From Alkalicoccus urumqiensis (lineage in GTDB: Bacteria; Bacillota; Bacilli; Bacillales; Salisediminibacteriaceae): DNA of 64,000 nt. A program made the position numbers and the translations under genes. Each line of letters starts with the position of its first letter. Within the stretch, counting starts at the first letter, position 1. The notes under the pieces were generated by a model, which made no database searches, was not told the origin of the DNA, and saw only the letters and a list, made by a program, of their open reading frames with translations. Below, in pieces: positions 50,968-59,469 of the stretch. The stretch is from positions 186,001-250,000 of the forward strand of contig NZ_PVNS01000004.1 of NCBI RefSeq assembly GCF_002993335.1, given 5' to 3'.

Positions 50968-51487
50968 GGCGCACCTGCCTCCCCACCGCGTAGACGACGC
51001 CATTGCGTACTTCCACGTCGATCCGCGGCAGTTCCCGCTGCGGCGGTCCGGCGGTCGGATGACCGGACTTCAGGTCAAAGTAGCCTTTGTGGCAAGGACA
51101 GACAAGCTCTTCTTTTTCCGATTCGTAAAATACCGGACACATTAAATGCGTGCACGCGCTGTTGTAGGCAAGGAGTTCACCGCTCTTCGTATGAATAAGA
51201 AGAGCCGGATCGCTCTCCTCCGGGTAATAAAACGTCGCGGATTTTCCGCGCGGCAGTTCATCCAGAGCAATAATTTCTTTGGCATCGTCATCCTCTTCCA
51301 TGCCGATGGCCGCGCGGATCGAGAACGGAATGGTCGCGAGTCCGAGTGCGATCGACATGCCGGCGGTCGCTTTGATAAACGCCCTCCGGTTTAAATCCAC
51401 ATCATCTGCGCGGTTGACGTTGCTGACGAGCTGAACGAGCTCATCTTTTCCTTCTCTTTGATTCCGGACATTCTTTTTATTTCCCAC
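50960..51487 (-). CDS. Rieske iron-sulfur protein
   Basis: A 175-residue Rieske protein. A Tat-type signal anchor (NRRAFIKATAGM, residues 33-44) and hydrophobic helix precede a Rieske domain with 2Fe-2S ligands in CTHLMC (Cys112, His114) and CPCHKG (Cys130, His133) and the disulfide cysteines 117 and 132. Its anchor implies a location outside the membrane, as in bc complexes. Start GTG behind AGGAGGG. In this operon it most likely takes electrons from quinol with the cytochrome b-like protein. Confidence 0.92.
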   Translation of the reverse strand: MGNKKNVRNQREGKDELVQLVSNVNRADDVDLNRRAFIKATAGMSIALGLATIPFSIRAAIGMEEDDDAKEIIALDELPRGKSATFYYPEESDPALLIHTKSGELLAYNSACTHLMCPVFYESEKEELVCPCHKGYFDLKSGHPTAGPPQRELPRIDVEVRNGVVYAVGRQVRHG

Positions 51488-51504
51488 GGGTTATTCCCTC
51501 CTGC

Positions 51505-52047
51505 TTAATCAGTGTACACGCCGAAAAATTCCGGGACGTACTGCCATTTATCCTGTTCGCTCGGCTTACGGCCCTCCACCAGGTTGAGCTGGGTGCGCCG
51601 GCGCCGGAGCGTCTGCATTTCGTCGTAGTCAATAAAACGGATCGCATCACTCGGGCAGACAGAGGCGCACATCGGCGCAATGTCATGCTTCGAGCGGTCG
51701 TAGCACATGTCGCATTTGTACATTTTGTTCTGGTCAAAGTCGAACTTTGGAATACCGAATGGACAGCCGAATGTGCAGTTTCTGCAGCCGATGCATTTTT
51801 CCTCCGATGCGGAGAGGACAACGCCTTCTTCCGTGATCTGAATCGCATTGGCCGGACACACCCGCGCACACGCCGGGTCTTTGCAGTGCATGCACATCAT
51901 CGGGAACGTCTGACGGCTCTCCATGAAATCGACGTAGTCCACATAGTTCCGCTCGGTGCCTTCATGGTCGCCGCATTCTCTGCAGGCTGCCAGACACGCG
52001 CGGCAGCCGATACACCGTTCAAATTCGAGATACATGATTTTATTCAT
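51505..52047 (-). CDS. Four-cluster ferredoxin subunit (NrfC/NarH-like)
   Basis: A 180-residue cytoplasmic electron carrier with four 4Fe-4S motifs: CIGCRACLAACREC, CMHCKDPACARVCP, CIGCRNCTFGCP and CDMCYDRSKHDIAPMCASVC. Such subunits pass electrons to molybdoenzymes. No signal peptide. ATG at 52047 behind AAGGAGGG, overlapping the end of the catalytic-subunit gene by 8 bases. Confidence 0.93.
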   Translation of the reverse strand: MNKIMYLEFERCIGCRACLAACRECGDHEGTERNYVDYVDFMESRQTFPMMCMHCKDPACARVCPANAIQITEEGVVLSASEEKCIGCRNCTFGCPFGIPKFDFDQNKMYKCDMCYDRSKHDIAPMCASVCPSDAIRFIDYDEMQTLRRRRTQLNLVEGRKPSEQDKWQYVPEFFGVYTD

Positions 52048-54190
52048 GGGAAACGCCCTCCTTTTTCGTGATCCGTCTGATTTTTGCAGCACATACTTTA
52101 AACTCCGGCATGCGGGACGTCGGATCCAGACACGCGTTCGTCAGTTTGTTGACAGAAAGCTCTTTTCCCCAGTGATACGGGATAAATAAAATATCCTCCC
52201 GCGTTGCTTTCGTCAGCTTTACTTCGACAGTCATCGAACTTCTCGGCGTCGTGATCTCCGCCATCTCTTTATCCTGAATGCCGTACCGGGAGGCAAGCGC
52301 CGGATGCATTTCCACGTATGGATATGGGCACTGGTCGCGGAGAAAATCAATACGTCTCGTCTGATTGCCGGAAAGGTAGTGGTACACGACGCGGCCGGTC
52401 GTCAGCCGGAGCGGAAATTCCTCCGATGGTACTTCCCCCGGCTCCTGCCACGGAACGGATGGCAGCACGGCTTTCCCATCAGGCGTTTCAAACCGGCCTT
52501 TAAAGACGGTCGGTGTGCCCGGATGGTCGAGCGATGGACACGGCCAGAACACGCCGTTCTCCCGGTCAATCCGCTCGTACGTAATCCCGTAGTAATCGGC
52601 TTTTCCACCTTTTGTCGCGAGGCGGAATTCATTAAATATATCCTCGGCTTTTTCATACGGGAAAAGATACCCTTTGCCGAGCACCTGGGCGATTTCCTTG
52701 AGAATCTGCCAGTCCGGTTTCGATTCATGAAGCGGCTCTACTGCTTTACGTATGCGGATGACCCGTCCTTCCAGGTTTGTCGTCGTTCCTTCATCCTCCG
52801 CCCACGAAACAGCAGGCAGCACGACATCAGCAAATTCTGCCGTTTCAGAGAGGAAAAAGTCGTTGACGACGAGGAAATCGAGCTTTTTCAGCGAGTCCCA
52901 GACATATTCCACGTTCGGAGCGGAGACAGCCGGGTTGCTGCAGATGACGTGCATGCCGCGGATCGCGCCGTTTTGAATTTCATCGAACATTTCAAACGCA
53001 GACACTCCGGGCTTCGGCATCGCTTCGGGCTCAATCCCCCACACGCCGGAAATATGCTTTACTGCTTCCGGATCCGTAATTTTACGGTAGCCCGGCAGCA
53101 GGTCGGATTTCTGACCGTGCTCCCGGCCGCCCTGGCCGTTCCCCTGACCTGTAAACGTCGCAACGCCCGAGGCGAATTTTCCGATCTGACCCCGGAGAAG
53201 CGCCAGTGCCGAGTAAAGCGTGACGTTATCGACGCCTTTGGACTGCTGCTCAGCGCCGCGCGCAAACATCACGACGGATTTCTGTGCTCTGCCGTAAAGA
53301 TGCGCCGCACGGATAATTTTCTCTTCTGAAACCCCGGTAATTTTCGACGTATACGCCGGCGTAAACAGCGCCGTCTGCGCTTTCAGCTCCTCGAAGTTGG
53401 CACACCGCTCTTCGACATACGCTTCATCCACATAGCCTTCTTTAATAATGAGATGAAGCAGTCCGTTGGCAAGCGCGGAATCCGTTCCCGGCAGGAGATC
53501 CAGATGCACATCAGCAATGCGTGCCGTCGGTGTCTCCCGCGGATCGATCACGATCATCGATGCCCCGCGGTCCCGTGCCTTCCAGAACATTTGAATGCTC
53601 GTCGGATGGCATTCCGCCGTATTCGACCCCGCCATCAAAAAGCAGTCACTGTGCTCGAGCTCTGTCCACGGAAGCGTCGACCCGCGGTCCATGCCGAACG
53701 TCTTCAAAAAACCACCGGCTGCAGAACTCATGCAGAAGCGGCCATTGTAATCAATAAAACGTGTGCCGAGAACCGCACGGGCATATTTTCCGACGAGATA
53801 ACACTTCTCATTCGTCATCGATACCCCACCGAAAACCGACATTGCATCCGGGCCGCTTTCCTGCTGGAGCCGGGTGACGTTGTCTTTAATGACATGGAGC
53901 GCTTCCTCCCAGCTGCTTTCTACGAATGCACCGTTCTTTTTAATAAGCGGGCGTTTAATCCGGTCCGGGTGATCGATCTGCTGGTAGGCGGTCACGCCCT
54001 TTGGACACAGTTTGCCGAGTGTGACCGGCCAGTCGTAGCGCGGTTCCACCCCTTTGATCTTTCCCGTTTTTTCCGAAACCCGGATATGCATACCGCACTG
54101 CATGCCGCAGTAGCTGCAGTGGGTGGTTATGAGCTTTTCTCCGGCACGCTGTAGATTTTTCGTTCCTTCTTTCACGACGTAGTCACTCAT
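52040..54190 (-). CDS. Nitrate-reductase-like molybdoenzyme, cytoplasmic
   Basis: A 716-residue molybdopterin oxidoreductase. An N-terminal 4Fe-4S motif (Cys25, Cys28, Cys32, Cys62) is followed by NGRFCMSSAAGG near residue 152, where Cys is the likely Mo ligand, and SNTAECHPTSIQ: the pattern of Nas/Nap-type nitrate reductases, not NarG (Asp ligand). There is no Tat or Sec signal, so it is cytoplasmic. The ATG at 54190 has GGAGG 6 bases upstream. Formate dehydrogenases are related, but NarK in the operon and the Fnr box favour anaerobic nitrate reduction. Confidence 0.9.
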   Translation of the reverse strand: MSDYVVKEGTKNLQRAGEKLITTHCSYCGMQCGMHIRVSEKTGKIKGVEPRYDWPVTLGKLCPKGVTAYQQIDHPDRIKRPLIKKNGAFVESSWEEALHVIKDNVTRLQQESGPDAMSVFGGVSMTNEKCYLVGKYARAVLGTRFIDYNGRFCMSSAAGGFLKTFGMDRGSTLPWTELEHSDCFLMAGSNTAECHPTSIQMFWKARDRGASMIVIDPRETPTARIADVHLDLLPGTDSALANGLLHLIIKEGYVDEAYVEERCANFEELKAQTALFTPAYTSKITGVSEEKIIRAAHLYGRAQKSVVMFARGAEQQSKGVDNVTLYSALALLRGQIGKFASGVATFTGQGNGQGGREHGQKSDLLPGYRKITDPEAVKHISGVWGIEPEAMPKPGVSAFEMFDEIQNGAIRGMHVICSNPAVSAPNVEYVWDSLKKLDFLVVNDFFLSETAEFADVVLPAVSWAEDEGTTTNLEGRVIRIRKAVEPLHESKPDWQILKEIAQVLGKGYLFPYEKAEDIFNEFRLATKGGKADYYGITYERIDRENGVFWPCPSLDHPGTPTVFKGRFETPDGKAVLPSVPWQEPGEVPSEEFPLRLTTGRVVYHYLSGNQTRRIDFLRDQCPYPYVEMHPALASRYGIQDKEMAEITTPRSSMTVEVKLTKATREDILFIPYHWGKELSVNKLTNACLDPTSRMPEFKVCAAKIRRITKKEGVSHE

Positions 54191-55310
54191 GATAATCCTC
54201 CTTTTCACCAGAAGTCCGGCGCCGTCCGAATCCAGGCGGCTGAATGCCGCTCATCGTTTCCACCGGCGCATACGGATCTTTCGGCGGCTGTTCCAGGTTC
54301 ATCTGTTTCATCACACGCATTTTCCGCCGGCAGGCCGGGCAGTAGTCTGACAAATACGAACCGTCGGCAAGCTGCAGATCAAATTGCTGAGCGGCAAGAA
54401 TGCCTTTGACATCGATAATTTGTTCGTCGGTACTGTATATCTCGCCGCAGGAGCGGCACGGCCTGGTGTCGACCGTTTCGCGGTAGTTCATCGGTACACC
54501 GGCAGCAAGCGGCCGGATCGGCAGGTGGAACAGCTTTCCGAACGGAAAGTAGACAAGGAACAACACGACGGTTACCTGGTGAAGCAGGGAAAGCTGCGGA
54601 TGCATAAATCCACCGAGAAATTTATAGGAAAGCGTCAGTACCAATCCGGTTCCAGTAACCGCAAGCAGTACATACAGCGGCAGTAGATCAAACTCCACGC
54701 GCTGTGTCACTTTCGCGTCAGGACTCGTCGTTCTGCGGATAAGCGCCATCGTGACGCCGATGAGCACCATCATCGCGGTAATGTTCAATCCGTTGTAGAC
54801 GAGCTCTGCAAACAGACCGTCGGCGGCCATCTTTATCGTTGGTACACCCATCACGACAATCTGGTACGTTTCCGGGTCGATGAGCGAAAAATGCATCCAC
54901 CCGAACGTCAAGCCGAACGTGATTGCAAAGGAACCGATGCATCCCCAGGCAAGCAGCCAGTGGGCCATCCCTCGGTAGACCCCCCGTTTAAAAATAAACT
55001 TCTGCAGAATGATGTTATCAAACGCCGTTTTCAACACTGCGCGGATGTTTCGCTGCTTATGCGAGCGCGTCCGCAGGTTCTGAAAGCTCCGTTTTAAAAT
55101 CTGCTGAGTCGCCGGCCGGAGCGACCAGGACACCATGCGTCCGGTAATACCGAGGGCAAAAACAATCGAGCCGATCAAATAACCGAAAAGCATCATATCG
55201 ACGTGGGCAAACTGCCCGGTGCCGATCCACATCGTAAAAATGAGTATCGTTACTACAAAAAAGGAATACATGCTTGCTTTGGAGTAAAATGATCGTTCGA
55301 GCTGCTGCAT
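54183..55310 (-). CDS. Cytochrome b-like membrane subunit with zinc-ribbon tail
   Basis: A 375-residue membrane protein, first gene of the operon. Six or so helices carry candidate heme histidines (GMAHWLLAWGC, SLLHQVTVVLF, GKLFHLPIRP), giving a NarI/HdrE-like core. The soluble C-terminal tail has two CxxC pairs (RPCRSCGE and DYCPACRR), typical of a zinc or iron-sulfur site. It probably links the quinone pool to the cytoplasmic ferredoxin and molybdoenzyme. The ATG has GGGGTGGGG upstream; the gene overlaps the catalytic subunit by 8 bases. Confidence 0.82.
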   Translation of the reverse strand: MQQLERSFYSKASMYSFFVVTILIFTMWIGTGQFAHVDMMLFGYLIGSIVFALGITGRMVSWSLRPATQQILKRSFQNLRTRSHKQRNIRAVLKTAFDNIILQKFIFKRGVYRGMAHWLLAWGCIGSFAITFGLTFGWMHFSLIDPETYQIVVMGVPTIKMAADGLFAELVYNGLNITAMMVLIGVTMALIRRTTSPDAKVTQRVEFDLLPLYVLLAVTGTGLVLTLSYKFLGGFMHPQLSLLHQVTVVLFLVYFPFGKLFHLPIRPLAAGVPMNYRETVDTRPCRSCGEIYSTDEQIIDVKGILAAQQFDLQLADGSYLSDYCPACRRKMRVMKQMNLEQPPKDPYAPVETMSGIQPPGFGRRRTSGEKEDYHE

Positions 55311-55342
55311 GTGTCCCCACCCCTTTCTCTTATCCTGTTTTC

Positions 55343-55385
55343 ATTGTAGGGGCGGGTTCGAAACGGTGCTGTGAGTTTTATCACA
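55343..55385 (-). promoter_or_regulatory. Fnr box at -41.5 and promoter of the nitrate operon
   Basis: TGTGA-N6-TCACA (55370-55385) is a perfect Fnr palindrome. A TACAAT -10 lies at 55348-55343 on the minus strand; the distance from box centre to -10 centre is 32 bp, which puts the box at -41.5, the classic activating position. The rest of the gap up to about 55650 holds no supported gene. Confidence 0.9.
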
Positions 55386-55653
55386 CCGGAAAATATTTTG
55401 GTGGAAATCGGAAGGAAGGGCGCCGCCGCGTCTATAAAAATCCTTCGTGTCCATTGTGTGAACGGACGCAGAAACATCATATACTTTTATCGCCATAATA
55501 TATTTCAACTTCTGGAAGCTCGGCTCTATGCCGAACACGGTTCGAATGATACCTATTCTTATGTTTTAAAAATGTTCCGGTGCGGACGGTGGTTAGTTCT
55601 CTGTCTGGAAGGGAAAAGAAGAGAAATCAGTAAAAAAAGAAAGGGTGAGGGGC

Positions 55654-56343
55654 GTGAGGATTGAAAACAGCGTCGTTATTGTAACCGGAGGCTCCCGTGG
55701 TATCGGCCGGGCCGTGACAGAAAAACTTCTGGAGCGCGGGGCAAGCGTTATGGCGATTGCCAAAACGTCCAAATCAGTGAAGCAGATGAAAAAGGAGATC
55801 GACTCGGACAACTTTGATGCGATTACGTGTGACGTGTCGGATCCGGACCAGGCTGGTGACGCCGTCATTACGTGCCGGCGCCGTTTCGGAAGAATCGATG
55901 CGCTCGTCAATAACGCCGGTGTCGGTGTCTTCAAACCGATCGAAGACATGTCACTGTACGACTGGGATTATCAGCTGAATACGAACCTCCGCGGCGCGTT
56001 TCTTATCAGCCAGGCTGTGTACCGGGAGATGCTCGGCACCGGCGGCGGTGAAATTGTCCACGTCGCATCAAACCTCGGCTATACCGTCCGCGAAAAAGCC
56101 GGCGCTTACTGCGCCAGCAAATGGGGGCTTGTCGGCCTATCCAAGACGATGAACGCCGAAGGACGCGCCCACGGCATCCGGGTTTCGACTGTTTCTCCGG
56201 GACTCGTGCAGACGGACTTCTCCGGCGTATCCGCCGCGGAAAAAACCGACGGTCTCCTGCCTGGTACGGTCGCCGATCATATTCTCGGCGCCCTGGAAGC
56301 TTCTGAAGACACCGGAGAAATTGAAGTGATTATCCGTCCATAG
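55654..56343 (+). CDS. Short-chain dehydrogenase/reductase
   Basis: A 229-residue classical SDR with TGGSRGIG near the start, NNAGVG, the catalytic Ser in HVASNLG and YCASK. It resembles 3-ketoacyl-ACP reductase but is not beside fatty-acid genes, so the substrate is open. I prefer the GTG at 55654, 8 bases after AAAGGG; a GTG at 55645 is also in frame. Confidence 0.87.
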   Translation: MRIENSVVIVTGGSRGIGRAVTEKLLERGASVMAIAKTSKSVKQMKKEIDSDNFDAITCDVSDPDQAGDAVITCRRRFGRIDALVNNAGVGVFKPIEDMSLYDWDYQLNTNLRGAFLISQAVYREMLGTGGGEIVHVASNLGYTVREKAGAYCASKWGLVGLSKTMNAEGRAHGIRVSTVSPGLVQTDFSGVSAAEKTDGLLPGTVADHILGALEASEDTGEIEVIIRP

Positions 56344-56383
56344 AAAAGGCGCTGTCCGCTTGATTGTGCGGACAGCGCTTTGT
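56344..56383. terminator. Terminator of the SDR gene
   Basis: GGCGCTGTCCGC pairs with GCGGACAGCGC, followed by TTTG. Confidence 0.8.
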
Positions 56384-56463
56384 GTGTAATCCATCTATTT
56401 CGAAAGAAACTTCCCTCCTCATTCTCCCGTACACTTACCACAAACGATGAAAGGAGGAATCTC

Positions 56464-56724
56464 ATGACGCACCGTCAGTCCGCCGTTCTCGGCCTTATCT
56501 TCGGTATTCTCGCTGTGCTCCTTCCGTCTGTCGGCATCGTGTTCGGGATCGCGGGCATCATCATCACGATCACCCTTCGAAACCAGCTTCGGGATGACGA
56601 ACCCGCCGAACGGAAAATGATGCAGGCCGGTCTGGCATTAAGTATTCTCGGCGTGCTGATACAAATCACACTGACGCTTATCGGGCTGCTGTCTTTTTTT
56701 CAAACGCCGCCCGGCTTCCTGTAA
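56464..56724 (+). CDS. Small membrane protein, 86 aa
   Basis: Two hydrophobic regions (about residues 6-37 and 54-82) joined by a charged loop (RNQLRDDEPAERK), a DUF4190-like layout. The ATG has AAAGGAGG upstream. It overlaps the end of the convergent EAL gene by 47 bases. Function unknown. Confidence 0.75.
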   Translation: MTHRQSAVLGLIFGILAVLLPSVGIVFGIAGIIITITLRNQLRDDEPAERKMMQAGLALSILGVLIQITLTLIGLLSFFQTPPGFL

Positions 56725-57529
56725 GCACTTTTTCCGGAAAGGTGGGTGCCTCTTCCGGATACGCGAAATAATAGCCCTGCATGTAGGGCACGTTCAGCTT
56801 TTTCAGCATCGCGTATTCCGCTTCGGTTTCCACGCCTTCCGCGATCACTTCCGCCTCCATTTCAGCAGCAGCCTCCATAAATAACGTGACGAGCTTCTGC
56901 TGAATCGGCGCGTCATCAATGCCCTGTGTGAGAACCCGGTCCAGCTTTACATACTCCGGCTTCAGTGCGAGGAGCGTTTTAATACTGTTGTAGCCCGCTC
57001 CCACATCGTCCATCGCAATTCGAAATCCCTGGGAGCGGTAGTTTTCGACGACGCTTTTCAGCTGGCCGTAATCACGGACCGCCTGTTTTTCGGTAATCTC
57101 AAATACGACCTGGGACGGGTCCATCCCGTAGGCTTCCAGCAGCTGCCGGGTGCAGCCGCGCGCGTATTGTTCGTCCTCGAGCACATTCGGATGCACGTTA
57201 ATAAACAGCAGACGTCCCGTGCCGCGGAGCGCCCGGTGGTACGTCATGAGACCCGCTGCCCGCGCCGTCCGCTCGAATGGAAACAGACTCCCGCTCGCAC
57301 CGAGCCGTTCGTAAAACTGCTCGGTCGAAGCAATTCCCGGAGCCGGATGCGGTCGGTTTAACAGTTCGTGCCCGGCGGTAGTGCCGCGTTTCACATCAAG
57401 TATCGGCTGAAACAGCGACTGGAACCGGCGGTGCTGGATAATCTGTCCGATCGTCCGGTTCCACTGCACCCGCTCCTTCTCAGCCGTGTACTGCTTCCGA
57501 AGATACGTAAGTGCCTCGAGCCACCGCAT
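56678..57529 (-). CDS. EAL-domain cyclic-di-GMP phosphodiesterase
   Basis: A 283-residue soluble protein that is mostly one EAL domain. Catalytic residues appear intact: the EAL motif as HELLNR, Asn in NVHPN, Glu in FEITEK, DDVGAGYNS, Lys in YVKLDR, EGVET and QGYYF. It should hydrolyse c-di-GMP. The ATG at 57529 has AAAGGAGG upstream and lies 50 bases inside the preceding CBS/MCP-like gene, so both are made together and likely form one signalling unit. Confidence 0.9.
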   Translation of the reverse strand: MRWLEALTYLRKQYTAEKERVQWNRTIGQIIQHRRFQSLFQPILDVKRGTTAGHELLNRPHPAPGIASTEQFYERLGASGSLFPFERTARAAGLMTYHRALRGTGRLLFINVHPNVLEDEQYARGCTRQLLEAYGMDPSQVVFEITEKQAVRDYGQLKSVVENYRSQGFRIAMDDVGAGYNSIKTLLALKPEYVKLDRVLTQGIDDAPIQQKLVTLFMEAAAEMEAEVIAEGVETEAEYAMLKKLNVPYMQGYYFAYPEEAPTFPEKVLTGSRAAFEKKTAAR

Positions 57530-58616
57530 CGGACGCCTCCTTTCCACGAAGGGACGCCAGATACCGGCTGGATGCCGTCACCGAACGATACGCATGTGCC
57601 GCTTCCGCTGCCGTTTCCGCCCACTGCCTTCCCCCATCATCAATATCCTGCTGCAGCGCCGTAAACGCGTCATTCATCCCCATCAGCGTCTCCGCAATTG
57701 TCTGAAACAGCGCCGCCGATTCCTGCTGACCTTCCGCCGTCGACGCCACGGCTTCCGTCGTTTTCGCCATCTCGGACGTAATCCTGCCGGCTGCTTCCTT
57801 CGTCGTGTCCGCCAGCTGCCGGATTTCTCCTGCCACCACCGCAAACCCGCGTCCTTCCGCACCGGCCCGCGCCGCCTCGATCGCAGCATTTAACGATAAA
57901 ATCGTGATCTTCTCCGTAATCGCCTCAATCATCCCGACGACCTCAGCGACCGTCGCCGCCCGGTCATGGAGATGCTTGACCACCTCCGCCTGCACGTCTT
58001 CCTTCTGCCGCTGCTCCTCCGCCTGCTGAATCAGCCTGTCCAGCTGACTCCGGCCCGCCTCTGCCTTCGCATGAAGCGCGGTCATCGCCTCGACTCCCCG
58101 GGACGCACGCTCCTGCACGCTGGAAATCGACGTTTCCATCGCTTCTGTATGCTGCGCCGCTTCCCGCAGCTGACTCAGCCGTTTCGTTTCCACTTCCCGC
58201 TGGGCAAACGCGGTGAGCTCCAGAAGGTCCGGGATCTGCAGAAATCCCGTCAGCACATCCCCCCGGCGGATGAACACCGCATCGAAGCGGTTTTCTTCCG
58301 TTCGAGCCAGTACGTGCCGGGTCATTTCTTCCGGCAGCATTTCCTCCGGCAGCACGAGCGGCTGCTTTTTCAGCTGCTCATGCACCGGCCGTTCTCCGTA
58401 AAGGCTGAACCCGAACCGCGATCCCATTTTTTCAAAAAAGTCCCCTGCCATCATGTATCCCTGCAGGTGGTAAGGTTCTTCTACGACATAGCACTCCGCC
58501 GGATGTTTTTTCATCCAGCTGTCCACCTCCGCATTCGTCATCCACGGATCCAGATGAACGAGCGGCTTCTGTTTTTGACGAAGTTCTTCGATAATCGACC
58601 GAACGTTTTCCACCAT
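57480..58616 (-). CDS. Soluble CBS-like / methyl-accepting signalling protein
   Basis: A 378-residue protein without membrane helices. Residues 1-130 look like the CBS-pair-type sensor seen with GGDEF/EAL proteins (LDPWMTNAEVDSWMKKHP, DAVFIRRGDVLTGFLQIPDL). The rest is a long coiled coil with the chemoreceptor hairpin NAAIEAARAGAEGRGFAVV. It overlaps the EAL phosphodiesterase gene. Such receptors talk to CheA/CheW; the overlap suggests a link between chemotaxis-type signalling and c-di-GMP. Confidence 0.8.
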   Translation of the reverse strand: MVENVRSIIEELRQKQKPLVHLDPWMTNAEVDSWMKKHPAECYVVEEPYHLQGYMMAGDFFEKMGSRFGFSLYGERPVHEQLKKQPLVLPEEMLPEEMTRHVLARTEENRFDAVFIRRGDVLTGFLQIPDLLELTAFAQREVETKRLSQLREAAQHTEAMETSISSVQERASRGVEAMTALHAKAEAGRSQLDRLIQQAEEQRQKEDVQAEVVKHLHDRAATVAEVVGMIEAITEKITILSLNAAIEAARAGAEGRGFAVVAGEIRQLADTTKEAAGRITSEMAKTTEAVASTAEGQQESAALFQTIAETLMGMNDAFTALQQDIDDGGRQWAETAAEAAHAYRSVTASSRYLASLRGKEASDAVARGTYVSSEAVHG

Positions 58617-58780
58617 GTATCTGCTCCCCCTCTCTTTCTACCCAGGACCAGTGTACGTGTTCTCTATAAAGCCAGCATAAAGAAATTGTAAAGGTTCGGT
58701 AAGTTCCTCCCTGGCGGCATTGTATATTTTCCCAGATGCTGGGGCGTGGTACAGTAAAAGAAAGAGAAGGAGGGGAGCGC

Positions 58781-59455
58781 GTGCATTCATCGATCCGGCG
58801 AAGTCTCGTCTATGCGGCCGGCCTGTTTCTGCTTGCCACCGGCGTCAGTTTCTCCATCGCCGCCGGATTCGGCGTTTCCCCCGTGTCGTCACTCGCTGTC
58901 GCGGTGACGATCACGACCGGGATTACCGTCGGCGTCACAACCGTGCTTGCCAATGTTTTGTTTATCGTGATTCAGATGGCTCTCGGAAAAACGGTGACGC
59001 CCGCAGGGTTCGGCATGCAGTTTCTCGCGGCGTTCGTTTTCGGCGTTTTTATCGACAGTACGCTCTGGGTTCTGGAAACGGTGTACATACCGGAGACATT
59101 GTTCAGCCGAAGCTTGTTTCTCGGCATCAGTCTGCTTCTGATCGCAGCCGGCTTGTTCAGCTATATTTCCGCGAAGTTTCCGCTCATGCCGTATGACGCG
59201 ATGACGCAGGCGGTGAGCGCACGCTTTTTCTGGCCGTTTGCCCGGGCGAAAGTAACGAGTGACGGAATCAACGTCGCCTGCGCCGGTACGCTCTGCCTCG
59301 CCGTCACTCAGACATTCGGTTCCATCGGCATTGGCACGCTTATTGCCGCGGCCTCCGTCGGCCGGCTGATCGGCCTATTCTCACGCTTGTTCCAGCAGCC
59401 GCTGCAGCAGTGGCTTTCCGCCGGGGAAACGATTCATCCAAACCGTGTACCTTAA
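58781..59455 (+). CDS. YczE/YitT-type membrane protein
   Basis: A 224-residue membrane protein with about five helices. Family-like parts: GVSFSIAAGFGVSPVSSLAVA near residue 25 (in part), LMPYDAMTQAVS and SDGINVACA. Function is poorly known in the family. I chose the GTG at 58781 behind AAGGAGGGG; the longer frame has a polar leader and no binding site. It precedes the nitronate monooxygenase gene by 14 bases. Confidence 0.8.
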   Translation: MHSSIRRSLVYAAGLFLLATGVSFSIAAGFGVSPVSSLAVAVTITTGITVGVTTVLANVLFIVIQMALGKTVTPAGFGMQFLAAFVFGVFIDSTLWVLETVYIPETLFSRSLFLGISLLLIAAGLFSYISAKFPLMPYDAMTQAVSARFFWPFARAKVTSDGINVACAGTLCLAVTQTFGSIGIGTLIAAASVGRLIGLFSRLFQQPLQQWLSAGETIHPNRVP

Positions 59456-59469
59456 AGGAGGATCCTGTT

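Noticed and set aside
55371-55664. 97-codon plus-strand frame
   Set aside because: Its start codon is inside the Fnr box and no ribosome binding site precedes it.
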